Below, in pieces: positions 16,112-24,042 of a stretch of 64,000 bases of DNA. The notes under the pieces were generated by a model. That model saw nothing but the letters and a program-made list of their open reading frames with translations, had not been told where the DNA came from and did not search any database. The stretch's first letter is position 1. Every line of letters begins with the position of its first letter. The position numbers were made by a program, and so were the translations under genes. Origin of the DNA: Ornithinibacillus sp047228935 (GTDB taxonomy: Bacteria; Bacillota; Bacilli; Bacillales; Amphibacillaceae); contig NZ_JBFEGG010000004.1 in assembly GCF_047228935.1 (NCBI RefSeq), positions 186,001 to 250,000 on the forward strand, written 5' to 3'.

Positions 16112-17557
16112 TTAATCTATTGCTATTGAAATTAACTTTTCTTCTAAAAATTCAGCCATACCATGATGCCCGCCCTCTTTACCATTACCAGATTGCTTGA
16201 TTCCACCAAACGGTGCTTCAGGTACAGAAGGGAAGACGTCGTTTACCCCGATCATTCCATAATCAAGTTTTTCTGCAACGCGTAACGTACGACCAGTATT
16301 TTCCGTGAAAATATAAGCGGCTAAACCGTAGTCGGTATCATTTGCTTTTTTAATAACCTCTGCTTCGTCTGTAAACGTCTGAATTGGGAAGAGTGGTCCA
16401 AAGGTTTCTTCACGCATTACCTTCATATCATCGGTTGCGTTTTTCACAATGGTTGGTGGACAGAAATAACCTTTTAGGTCCCCGTCCCATTTATTTCCAC
16501 CAGAGACGATTTCCGCCCCCTTCTCTAGGGCATCGTTTAGATGACTTTCTACCTTTTTACGAGCAGCTTCACTAATTAAAGGTCCTAAATCAACCCCTTC
16601 ATCCAATCCATATCCAACCTTCATTTTCTCAAGCTTTTCCTTTAATAATGCAGTAAATTCATCTGCAATCGATTCATGCACATATAGACGGTTTGCGCAA
16701 ATACAGGTTTGCCCATTATTACGGAATTTACTTGCTAATGATAGAGTGGTAGCTTTTTCAAGATCTGCATCCTCAAAAGCAATAATTGGTGCATGGCCAC
16801 CAAGCTCAAGGGACACCTTTTTCACTTGATCTGCTGCTTCACGCATTAAGTATTTTCCGACTGCAGTTGAACCAGTAAAGGTGATGAGTTTCACGTCTTG
16901 ATTGGTTAGCATTTCTTTACCAATAGCTTGTGCGTCTCCAGTTACTAGATTTACAACTCCAGCAGGCATTCCAGCTTCCTCAAATATCTTCACTATTTCA
17001 ATTGCAGAAAGTGGAGTCTCAGGTGATGGCTTCAATACTACCGTGCATCCTGCAGCAAGTGCTGGACCTAATTTACGAGTAATCATCGACGATGGAAAGT
17101 TCCATGGTGTAATCGCTCCAACCACTCCAATTGGCTTAGGAATCACTAACATACGCTTCGTTTTAACCGATGAAGGAATCCATTCCCCATACCCTCGAGA
17201 AGCTTCCTCCGCATACCAAAGTAAAAATCCTGCGGCACCTTTAACTTCACCAATCGCTTCAGGAAGTGGCTTACCTTGTTCTTTTGTTAAAATTTCACCA
17301 AGTCGCTTAGCGTCTTTCCGCATTAGTTCAGCAGCTTTGTATAAAACTCGAGAACGCTGTCTACCGGTCATTTCGCTCCAAAGAGGAAATGCATTTGATG
17401 CAGCCACAATTGCTTCCTTTGTTTCTTCCTGACCACCATAAGCTACTTCCGTTATTGGCTCTAATGTTGCTGGATCATATACAGTTTGTGTTTTCGATGA
17501 ATCAACATCACGCCACTCACCATTAATGTAAATGCTTTTTGTTAAGGTTGAAATCAT
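16112..17557 (-). CDS. Succinate/glutarate semialdehyde dehydrogenase (GabD/DavD type)
   Basis: NAD(P)-dependent ALDH of the GabD group, 481 aa. It has ITPWNFPSSM, FTGSTAVGKYL, the general base in LELGGHAPII and the catalytic Cys in NNGQTCICANR, which is typical of succinate/glutarate semialdehyde dehydrogenases. With the glutarate CoA-transferase and glutaryl-CoA dehydrogenase genes upstream on the same strand, glutarate semialdehyde is a likely substrate. Start at ATG 17557, 6 nt after GAGGAGG, rather than the longer frame at 17572. It is separated from its neighbour by a 42-bp tandem array. Confidence 0.88.
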   Translation of the reverse strand: MISTLTKSIYINGEWRDVDSSKTQTVYDPATLEPITEVAYGGQEETKEAIVAASNAFPLWSEMTGRQRSRVLYKAAELMRKDAKRLGEILTKEQGKPLPEAIGEVKGAAGFLLWYAEEASRGYGEWIPSSVKTKRMLVIPKPIGVVGAITPWNFPSSMITRKLGPALAAGCTVVLKPSPETPLSAIEIVKIFEEAGMPAGVVNLVTGDAQAIGKEMLTNQDVKLITFTGSTAVGKYLMREAADQVKKVSLELGGHAPIIAFEDADLEKATTLSLASKFRNNGQTCICANRLYVHESIADEFTALLKEKLEKMKVGYGLDEGVDLGPLISEAARKKVESHLNDALEKGAEIVSGGNKWDGDLKGYFCPPTIVKNATDDMKVMREETFGPLFPIQTFTDEAEVIKKANDTDYGLAAYIFTENTGRTLRVAEKLDYGMIGVNDVFPSVPEAPFGGIKQSGNGKEGGHHGMAEFLEEKLISIAID

Positions 17558-17598
17558 GTCAATCCTCCTCAATATATTTTATTGGGTTGTTATAAAAT

Positions 17599-17960
17599 TA
17601 TTAAATACTACTTCAAAAATGGTCTATGCCCAGTACATAAGGTCACATGTGAACTTGAATTGGGTAGATGCTCTTCACCTAAGGTCACATGTAAACTTGA
17701 ATTGGGTAGATGCTCTTCACAAAAGGTCGCATGTAAACTTAAATTGGGTAGATGCTCCTCACCTAAGGGCTCATGTACAATCAAAAAGGGTCCATGCCCC
17801 CACCTTAAGGTTACATGTGAACTCGAATTGGGTAGATGCTCCTCACCTAAAGTCACATGTAAACTCGAATTGGGTAGATGCTCCTCACCTTAGGTCACAT
17901 GTAAACTCCAAAAGGTTAGATGCTCCTCACAAAAGGTCACATGTAAACCCAACTCCTGCT
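17599..17960. repeat. 42-bp tandem repeat array (about 8 units)
   Basis: Full units begin at 17641, 17683, 17725, 17767, 17809, 17851 and 17893, each exactly 42 bp. A partial unit lies on each side (from about 17599 and from 17935). Each unit has a conserved GGTCACATGT block containing the palindrome ACATGT, a middle block AATTGGGTAGATGCTC, and a short CTCACCTAA linker. The unit at 17767 is the most diverged. Because 42 is a multiple of 3, frames stay open through the array on both strands, but there is no supported gene. It lies between the acyl-CoA dehydrogenase and gabD-like genes and fills most of that gap. Confidence 0.92.
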
Positions 17961-17995
17961 TATGCTAACAAACATCGATATAAATTAAGCATAAC

Positions 17996-18027
17996 GCACC
18001 TACAATATCCTATCAAATTGTAGGTGC
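17996..18027 (-). terminator. Hairpin after the acyl-CoA dehydrogenase gene
   Basis: GCACCTACAAT at 17996-18006 pairs perfectly with 18017-18027 around a 10-nt loop. The following T-tract on the minus strand is poor, so termination may be partial, letting some transcripts reach the gabD-like gene. Confidence 0.5.
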
Positions 18028-18043
18028 TAATCTTAAGAGTTTA

Positions 18044-19246
18044 TTAAACTAGTTCCTTATCAGGATTCCAAGCAGGGAGCATTTTATTTAGTGGCTTATC
18101 TTTTCGGTATCCAAGTACATACTCAGCCTGCATGATCGTATGAATTTCTCGAGTTCCTTCGTAAATAACAGGAGCTTTAGAATTGCGTAAATAGCGTTCA
18201 ACTGGATATTCATCTGAATAACCATATGCTCCATGAATTTGCATGGCATCATCCGCAGCACGATTAGCAAAGTCACAGGCTTGCCATTTTGCTAATGACG
18301 TTTCTCTTGTATTACGTTTTCCTTCATTTTTAAGCTCACCAGCACGATATACAAGTAGGCGACTCATTTGAAGTCCTGCTTCCATTTTGGCAATCATTTG
18401 CTGAACTAACTGGTGACGGCCAATTGACTTGCCGAACGTCTCGCGCTCATGGCAATATTTCACGCAAGCCTCAAGACATGCCATAATTTGACCAACAGCC
18501 CCAGCGGCAACTGTAAAGCGGCCATTATCCAATGCAGACATCGCAATCTTAAATCCTTCTCCTTCTTCACCTAGTAAATTCTCAGCAGGCACTTTTACAT
18601 TATCGAAAAACAGTTCACCTGTGTTTCCAGAGCGAATCCCGTGTTTTCCTTTAATAGCTTTTGAGGAAAATCCGTCCCATGTTCTTTCTACAATAAAGGC
18701 GGAGATACCATGATGTTTTTTCGATTTATCGGTATAGGCAAAGACGAGAAAATGATCCGCGACGTCACATAGAGAAATCCAAGTTTTTTGCCCATTCAAA
18801 ATATAATAGTCGCCATCTTTAACAGCGGTAGATTGAAGGGAGGCAACATCAGAACCTGCACCTGGCTCAGTTAAGCCAAAAGCACCTATTTTTTCTCCTT
18901 TTGCTTGTGGGGTAAGGTATTTTTGTTTTTGTTCTTCCGTACCCCATTGTAATAGGGTCATAGAGTTTAATCCTGTATGAACCGATACTGCTGTACGAAA
19001 TGCAGTGTCTCCGCGCTCTAGCTCTTCACATACAATTGCAAGAGCGTTATAATCCATGCCACTTCCACCATATTCTTCCGGGATACAAACCCCCATAAGG
19101 CCGAGGTCTGCTAAACGATTATAAATGTTTTGATCAAATTTTCCTTCGCGATCCCATTCAGCAATATATGGCATTATTTCCTTGTCTACGAAACTTCTAA
19201 CGGTCTCACGCAGCATATTCTGTTCTTCAGTAAAATTAAAGTTCAT
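18044..19246 (-). CDS. Acyl-CoA dehydrogenase, likely glutaryl-CoA dehydrogenase
   Basis: FAD-dependent acyl-CoA dehydrogenase, 400 aa. It shows FGLTEPGAGSD for flavin binding, NGQKTWIS, DNGRFTVAAGAVG and the C-terminal catalytic Glu in VIYEGTREIH, the position used by glutaryl-CoA dehydrogenase. The stretch AFRTAVSVHTG carries an Arg where glutaryl-CoA dehydrogenases hold the substrate carboxylate (Arg94 of the human enzyme, from memory). The gene starts 6 nt after the glutarate CoA-transferase gene, which supports glutaryl-CoA as substrate and crotonyl-CoA as product. A short-chain acyl-CoA substrate is the alternative. Confidence 0.85.
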   Translation of the reverse strand: MNFNFTEEQNMLRETVRSFVDKEIMPYIAEWDREGKFDQNIYNRLADLGLMGVCIPEEYGGSGMDYNALAIVCEELERGDTAFRTAVSVHTGLNSMTLLQWGTEEQKQKYLTPQAKGEKIGAFGLTEPGAGSDVASLQSTAVKDGDYYILNGQKTWISLCDVADHFLVFAYTDKSKKHHGISAFIVERTWDGFSSKAIKGKHGIRSGNTGELFFDNVKVPAENLLGEEGEGFKIAMSALDNGRFTVAAGAVGQIMACLEACVKYCHERETFGKSIGRHQLVQQMIAKMEAGLQMSRLLVYRAGELKNEGKRNTRETSLAKWQACDFANRAADDAMQIHGAYGYSDEYPVERYLRNSKAPVIYEGTREIHTIMQAEYVLGYRKDKPLNKMLPAWNPDKELV

Positions 19247-19252
19247 TTTTCA

Positions 19253-20416
19253 TCACTCCTGATTTATATTAGTTTTTTTAATAGATTGTAATATTTCATC
19301 ATTATGTTCACCGGCATCTGGTGGGTGGTACCTTAACGTGACAGGTGTTCTCGATAGTTTTAATGGACTTCCTATCATTTTTATGATGCCAGCTGTCGGA
19401 TGTTCAGTTTCTAAAAACATATTTCGCGCATGTAGCTGTGGATCATCTGTTACTTCTTGTATATTTTGAATAGGGCCACATGGGATATTGTTTTCATGAC
19501 ATTGGTCCAACCAATAACTAGTTGGTTTTGTAATTAAAACCTCCTGGATTAATGGAACGAGAATATCTCGATGCTTCACACGAGCTGGGTTAGTTTTAAA
19601 ACGCTCATCATCACTATATTGATCTTTTCTTATAATAGTACAAAAAGCTTTGAACTGATTGTCGTTCCCAATCGCAATAATCATTTCCCCATCCATCGTT
19701 TGAAAGGTTTGATATGGAACGATATTGGCATGGTGGTTACCAAGTCGGGATGGTATTTTGCCAGACATTAAGTAATTACTTCCAATATTAATCAAGGCAC
19801 TAACAGCAGAATCGTAAAGAGAGAGGTCTAATTTTTGTCCTTTTCCTGATTGCTCCCTTTCGATAATTGCCGCCTGTATACCGATTGCTGCATAAAGACC
19901 AGTTAATATATCGGTAATGGCAACGCCTACCTTTTGTGGACCAGATACCTCATCACCAGTTATGCTCATTAGGCCGCTCATACCTTGAATGATAAAATCA
20001 TATCCAGGTAAGTCTTTATATGGACCTGTTTCACCAAATCCCGTAATAGAACAGTAAATAATCTTTGGATTAATTTTAGTGAGGTTGTCGTAATCAATTC
20101 CAAATCGTTCCATCGTGCCTGTTTTGAAGTTATGAATCACTACATCAGATTCTTTTACTAATTCTTTAATGGTATGAATGCCATCCTCGGACTTTAAATT
20201 TACTGTGATACTCTTCTTGTTTCGGTTAGCACACAAGTAATAGGCACTTACATCATTTTGGAAAGGCGGACCCCATTTTCTCGTTTCGTCACTTCCACCA
20301 GGTGCTTCAATTTTTATGACCTCTGCACCAAGATCTCCGAGAATCATTGTGCAATAAGGTCCAGCTAGAACCCGGGTTAAATCAAGAACTCTTATATGTT
20401 TTAAAGCTCCTGACAC
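19253..20416 (-). CDS. CaiB/BaiF family CoA-transferase, likely succinyl-CoA:glutarate CoA-transferase
   Basis: Class III CoA-transferase, 387 aa. N-terminal LDLTRVLAGPYCTMILGDLG holds the conserved region before the catalytic Asp, which lies in the GYDFIIQGMSGLM stretch (GYD). RNKKSITVNLK and GVAITDILTGLYA are also family motifs. The sequence reads very like human SUGCT along its length, so transfer of CoA from succinyl-CoA to glutarate is the best guess. GTG start, preceded by AAAGGAG. First gene of the glutarate operon. Confidence 0.85.
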   Translation of the reverse strand: MSGALKHIRVLDLTRVLAGPYCTMILGDLGAEVIKIEAPGGSDETRKWGPPFQNDVSAYYLCANRNKKSITVNLKSEDGIHTIKELVKESDVVIHNFKTGTMERFGIDYDNLTKINPKIIYCSITGFGETGPYKDLPGYDFIIQGMSGLMSITGDEVSGPQKVGVAITDILTGLYAAIGIQAAIIEREQSGKGQKLDLSLYDSAVSALINIGSNYLMSGKIPSRLGNHHANIVPYQTFQTMDGEMIIAIGNDNQFKAFCTIIRKDQYSDDERFKTNPARVKHRDILVPLIQEVLITKPTSYWLDQCHENNIPCGPIQNIQEVTDDPQLHARNMFLETEHPTAGIIKMIGSPLKLSRTPVTLRYHPPDAGEHNDEILQSIKKTNINQE

Positions 20417-20448
20417 GGCGACACTCCTTTCTTCATTTCATGAAAAAA

Positions 20449-20508
20449 AGCCAATTCAAAATGAACACAGTCTTCGCTGTACACAAATTGAACTGGCTTT
20501 TCGCTTGT
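20449..20508 (-). terminator. Terminator-like long hairpin in the leader of the glutarate operon
   Basis: Read on the minus strand, AAAAGCCAGTTCAA pairs with TTGAATTGGCTTTT (one wobble), with further pairing of the inner arms, and a seven-T run follows. It ends about 35 nt upstream of the CoA-transferase start, so it must be bypassed for expression. It could be conditional attenuation or a barrier to read-through. Confidence 0.6.
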
Positions 20509-20598
20509 TGGAACAATTCAGGGTATGAAATGTGAACAAGCTAGGCAGTAAGGTGGAAATTTATTAATCTTTTTTAGAAAGGTCATGTGGAATAACGG

Positions 20599-20612
20599 TG
20601 TAAGCGCTTTAA
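20599..20612. promoter_or_regulatory. cre (CcpA) site in the glutarate operon leader
   Basis: TGTAAGCGCTTTAA matches TGWAANCGNTNWCA at 13 of 14 positions. It lies just downstream of the predicted -10, where CcpA represses. It is flanked by the inverted blocks GTCATGT (20582-20588) and ACATGAC (20612-20618). Implies glucose repression of glutarate use. Confidence 0.65.
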
Positions 20613-20628
20613 CATGACTCTTGACTAT

Positions 20629-20657
20629 AGTTTAATTTATTCTGAAAAATTTGTAAA
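20629..20657 (-). promoter_or_regulatory. Sigma-A-type promoter of the glutarate operon
   Basis: Minus strand TTTACA (20657-20652), 17 bp, TAAACT (20634-20629). Predicted leader is about 200 nt and contains the cre site and the terminator-like hairpin. Confidence 0.5.
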
Positions 20658-20739
20658 TAGGTATTGTATAAATTTCATAAGTTTATTATGATTTGGGGGA
20701 GTAGAAGTTGTAGAAGGTCCGGTGTGAGTATCGAACATC

Positions 20740-20768
20740 AACAAAAAAACGGGAGCATCCACTCCCGT
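20740..20768 (-). terminator. Intrinsic terminator of mreBH
   Basis: Minus strand AACGGGAG and CTCCCGTT arms around a 6-nt loop, followed by a T-rich tail. Confidence 0.8.
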
Positions 20769-20774
20769 TACCAA

Positions 20775-21782
20775 CTACTTCATAGCTTTTTCAAGCTTAG
20801 ATATCATTTTAATCGCTTTACCAGTACCAATCGCCACTGATTCTAATGGATTTGGTGCAAGGTGAACAGGCACAGATAGTTCATGTGCTAGCCATTCTTG
20901 CATACCTTTTAGTAGGGCTCCTCCACCGGTAATTACTATACCGTGATCAACAATGTCACCACTTAATTCTGGTGGGCAGTTTTCTAGTGTAACACGGATT
21001 GCTTGTAAAATTTGTTCTAATGATTCTTTAATCGCTTCATACACTTCTTTTGAAGAGATAGAAACTGTCTTTGGTAATCCTGTTACCATATCACGACCAC
21101 GAACGTCCATAAACTCTTCTTTATGATTGCTATGAGCATAGGCGATTTCAATTTTAACGTTTTCCGCGGTACGTTCACCGATTAGTATATTATATTTCTT
21201 GCGGATGTATTGGATGATTTCATCGTCCATTTTATCTCCACCAACACGAACAGAGCTTGACGACACGACTCCACCAAGTGAAATAATACCAATTTCAGCA
21301 GTACCTCCACCAATATCAACAATAACGTTTGCAATTGGTTCATCCACCGGTAAATCAGCTCCTATAGCAGCAGCTACAGGTTCTTCAATTAAATGAACTT
21401 GTTTTGCACCGTAACTTGTTACTGCATTATGAATAGCTCTTCTTTCTACAGTGGTACTGCCAGATGGTGTACAAACCACAACATTTGGTTTACGCATAGA
21501 CGTACCTAACTGTTTACTAACCTTCTTTAAGAAAGCTTTCAGCATTTGAGCAGTAATATCATAATCAGCAATAACACCATCTTTAAGAGGACGAATTGGC
21601 ACAATATTTCTTGGCGTTTTACCAATCATTTCCTTCGCCTCTGCGCCAACAGCTACAACTTGCTTCGAATTAATATCAATTGCAACAACTGATGGTTCAT
21701 TTAAAATAATGCCTTTATTTTTGGCATAGATAAGTATATTAGCAGTTCCTAAATCAATTCCGATTTCTGCATTCGAAAACAT
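20775..21782 (-). CDS. mreBH: MreB-like actin homologue MreBH
   Basis: Cell-shape protein forming membrane-associated filaments that guide wall synthesis and lytic enzymes. Actin-fold motifs: IGIDLGTANILIY (phosphate 1), VVVCTPSGSTTVERR, HLIEEPVAAAIGADLP, IVDIGGGTAEIG (phosphate 2) and GIVITGGGALLKG. 335 aa, the length of B. subtilis MreBH, and closest to it among the three MreB paralogues as I recall them (MFSxxEIGIDLGTANILIY start). ATG 21782 is chosen because GGAGG stands upstream; the longer frame to 21839 has no basis. Confidence 0.9.
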   Translation of the reverse strand: MFSNAEIGIDLGTANILIYAKNKGIILNEPSVVAIDINSKQVVAVGAEAKEMIGKTPRNIVPIRPLKDGVIADYDITAQMLKAFLKKVSKQLGTSMRKPNVVVCTPSGSTTVERRAIHNAVTSYGAKQVHLIEEPVAAAIGADLPVDEPIANVIVDIGGGTAEIGIISLGGVVSSSSVRVGGDKMDDEIIQYIRKKYNILIGERTAENVKIEIAYAHSNHKEEFMDVRGRDMVTGLPKTVSISSKEVYEAIKESLEQILQAIRVTLENCPPELSGDIVDHGIVITGGGALLKGMQEWLAHELSVPVHLAPNPLESVAIGTGKAIKMISKLEKAMK

Positions 21783-22110
21783 AATAAGTTCCTCCATTGG
21801 TGACAAATAGTATAACAATATAGTCTTCTGTTTCGACAAAAAATTTATGGGTGTTAAACAGACATACTTTTATTATCTACAATCTATATAACATTATTAG
21901 CAATAAATGGTTAAAAGTCCAATAATGCAAAATTAAAAGCGTTACTATATAAAAATAAGATAAAACAGAGGGAATTACAAGTTTCAATTCCTTTACATTT
22001 TTGACTAAATGTAATAAAACTGGAAATTCCCATAACGGTAAAACGTGAGATAATGGTATAGAGAAACGTCGAATTCTTAAAAGGATTGTAGAAATAAAGG
22101 AGGTGGCAAC
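21783..22110. other. Intergenic region between mreBH and the CAP-domain gene
   Basis: 328 bp, AT-rich, with no supported gene. It contains the divergent upstream regions of mreBH (minus) and the CAP protein gene (plus). Apart from the mreBH-side elements I see no clear signals. Confidence 0.6.
21832..21854 (-). promoter_or_regulatory. Possible SigI-like promoter elements and a Spo0A-type box upstream of mreBH
   Basis: On the minus strand ACACCC (21854-21849) and CGAA (21835-21832) are 13 bp apart, similar to SigI promoters, which drive mreBH in B. subtilis. The -10 region also reads TTGTCGAA, a perfect Spo0A box. Both matches are short. Confidence 0.3.
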
Positions 22111-23283
22111 ATGAAAACGAAGCAAATACATAGAGCATTACTTATCCTCATGATTATATTTCTTATTATACCAGGTCTTGTTGCTGCAGATAGTAAAGAA
22201 TTTTTCCGTTATTATTATAAAAATGGAACTTTTTATAAATATACATACTCTTCATTATATGAGTATTTTCATATAGGGTCTGAATCAAAGGAAGGAAGTT
22301 TAGCAAATATCGATTGGAAAGAGTTAGATAATCGAGTTCTTGCACTAAAGGTAGAAAAAGAACAGAACGTAGTTGAGGAAAAGGAGTCCGAGAAACTAAA
22401 GCTTCAGCAAGAAATGCCTAAAGCGAACGAGGAATCAAAACCAGTCAAACCTTCTCAACATACCCAACAAAAACCGAAAGAGCAAGCTCCTCCAAAAGTA
22501 GTAATTAATCAAGCTGAATTTGAACAAGAGGTTATTAGGCTGACTAATAAGGAACGTGAAAAACATGGACTAGTACCATTGAAGTTAGCTGAAAAATTAG
22601 CTCAAGTGGCACGGGGAAAATCGCTTGATATGGCTAAAAATAAATATTTTTCCCATGATAGTCCAACGTATGGGTCACCTTTTGATATGATGGAGAACTT
22701 TGGAATTACCTATTACTCTGCAGGAGAAAACATTGCAAAAGGTCAAACTTCACCTCAAGAAGTAGTTCAAGCATGGATGGATAGTGAAGGCCATAGAGAA
22801 AATATTCTCCAACCTGATTTTACCCACATTGGAGTGGGGTTTGAAGAAAAAGGGTATCATTGGACACAGCAATTTATTAAAGCACTGGATACATCAGTAA
22901 ATGCGTCTGCGTTTGAAGAGCAGGTAGTAGAATTAACGAATCAGGAGCGTAGTAATCATGGTTTAGCACCATTAACCTTAGATCCTATGCTTAGAGAAGT
23001 TGCCCGTGAGAAATCAATCGATATGGCAAAAAACAATTATTTTGACCATACTAGTCCAACATATGGATCCCCTTTTGATATGATGGATAAATTCGGTGTC
23101 ACTTATCAGACAGCGGGGGAAAATATTGCTAGGGGACAATTTACTCCAGAGGAAGTAGTGCAAGCTTGGATGAATAGTGAAGGACATCGGGCAAATATAT
23201 TAAATCCTGATTATACTCATATTGGGGTAGGATTTGTAAGGGACAAAATTATATGGACACAACAATTTATTGGTAAAAAATAG
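22111..23283 (+). CDS. Secreted protein with two tandem CAP (SCP/YkwD) domains
   Basis: Exported protein, 390 aa. A hydrophobic signal peptide (residues 1-26, ending VAA) is followed by a linker rich in Lys, Glu and Pro. Two CAP domains follow (about 145-265 and 270-390). Each carries the same motifs: LTNKERE or LTNQERS, the His-containing YFSHDSPTYGSPFDMM or YFDHTSPTYGSPFDMM, SAGENIAKGQ or TAGENIARGQ, and SEGHRENIL or SEGHRANIL, ending in HIGVGF ... WTQQFI. Most Bacillus relatives (YkwD) have one domain, so this is an internal duplication. Function in Bacillus is unclear; it may act at the wall or in the spore/germination context. Confidence 0.88.
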   Translation: MKTKQIHRALLILMIIFLIIPGLVAADSKEFFRYYYKNGTFYKYTYSSLYEYFHIGSESKEGSLANIDWKELDNRVLALKVEKEQNVVEEKESEKLKLQQEMPKANEESKPVKPSQHTQQKPKEQAPPKVVINQAEFEQEVIRLTNKEREKHGLVPLKLAEKLAQVARGKSLDMAKNKYFSHDSPTYGSPFDMMENFGITYYSAGENIAKGQTSPQEVVQAWMDSEGHRENILQPDFTHIGVGFEEKGYHWTQQFIKALDTSVNASAFEEQVVELTNQERSNHGLAPLTLDPMLREVAREKSIDMAKNNYFDHTSPTYGSPFDMMDKFGVTYQTAGENIARGQFTPEEVVQAWMNSEGHRANILNPDYTHIGVGFVRDKIIWTQQFIGKK

Positions 23284-23312
23284 CGGACAGTTTTAACTGT
23301 CCGCTATTTTAG
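23281..23312. terminator. Terminator of the CAP-domain gene
   Basis: TAGCGGACAGTT and AACTGTCCGCTA pair almost without loop, followed by TTTT. It overlaps the stop codon. Confidence 0.8.
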
Positions 23313-23342
23313 GTAGTATATTCAGAATGTACTCTTTTCATT

Positions 23343-23903
23343 TTACTCTGTTATTTCCCTTATCACTCTTGCAGGATTTCCACCAACAAGTACATTATCT
23401 GGCACATCCTTCGTCACAACTGAACCAGAAGCAATCACAACATTATTACCGATAGTTACTCCTGGGTTTATAACTGAACTACCACCTATCCACACATTAT
23501 CTCCGATTCTAACCGGTTTTCCAAATTCAGCACCTGAAATCCTCTCTTTCGCATTTAAAGGATGTGTAGCGGTATAAATATGTACACCTGGTGCGATAAA
23601 ACAATTGTCCCCAATTTTAATTTCACATACATCTAGAAACACACAATTAAAATTAGCGTAAAAATTTTCTCCTACATGAATGTTATAACCATAATCACAT
23701 CGGAATGTCGGTTCAATAAATATATTTTTTCCAATTGAACCAAATAATTCTTCTAAAATCGTTTTACGTTTTTGATTATCTGTCTCAATTGTCTCGTTAT
23801 ATAGTCTTGTTAGCCTTCTAGCTTCTATTCTCTCATTTACTAATTCTGTATCACCAGCAAGATAAAGCTCGCCAAGTAGCATCTTTTCTTTCTCGGTTTT
23901 CAA
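23343..23903 (-). CDS. maa: Maltose/galactoside O-acetyltransferase family protein
   Basis: Left-handed beta-helix acetyltransferase, 186 aa, the usual length of Maa/LacA. N-terminal Mac domain (MLLGELYLAGDTELVNERI), then hexapeptide repeats: IHVGENFYANFN, IGDNCFIAPGVHIYTATHP with the catalytic His, VRIGDNVWIGGSSVINPGV, IASGSVVTKDVPDNVLVGGN. It acetylates sugars with acetyl-CoA; the real substrate is unknown. Stands alone and is divergent from plsC. Confidence 0.88.
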   Translation of the reverse strand: MKTEKEKMLLGELYLAGDTELVNERIEARRLTRLYNETIETDNQKRKTILEELFGSIGKNIFIEPTFRCDYGYNIHVGENFYANFNCVFLDVCEIKIGDNCFIAPGVHIYTATHPLNAKERISGAEFGKPVRIGDNVWIGGSSVINPGVTIGNNVVIASGSVVTKDVPDNVLVGGNPARVIREITE

Positions 23904-23986
23904 TTTAAATACTCCTTTATATTAGATTTTCTTTTACTAGAATACACTTTTTAATCCATTGCATCTAACATTACTGTTAATATTGT

Positions 23987-24014
23987 TTGAACATGGAACG
24001 TTTCACAGTATAAT
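23987..24014 (+). promoter_or_regulatory. Sigma-A-type promoter of the acyltransferase gene
   Basis: TTGAAC at 23987-23992 and TATAAT at 24009-24014 with 16 bp between, about 30 bp upstream of the start codon. Confidence 0.65.
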
Positions 24015-24042
24015 AATATTGGATAATGGGGGGAGCATAAAT

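Larger units (their letters stand above)
20417..20774. other. Intergenic region between the CoA-transferase gene and mreBH
   Basis: 358 bp with no gene. It holds the mreBH terminator, a minus-strand promoter, a cre site and the leader hairpin listed separately. I looked for a lysine riboswitch in the leader and found none of its conserved blocks. Confidence 0.7.

Noticed and set aside
17599..17960. CRISPR array
   Set aside because: Units are contiguous with no variable spacers of fixed length, and no cas genes are present.
17532..18023. Long open frames on both strands across the 42-bp array, giving repetitive proteins
   Set aside because: They result from a repeat length divisible by 3 without stops. 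None has a convincing ribosome site, and one would start inside the gabD-like gene.
20417..20625. Lysine riboswitch (L box) in the glutarate operon leader
   Set aside because: Length and terminator fit, but none of the conserved L-box blocks was found on the minus strand.
20636..20650. CodY box in the spacer of the glutarate operon promoter
   Set aside because: Only 11 of 15 positions match AATTTTCWGAAAATT, below what I would report as a site.
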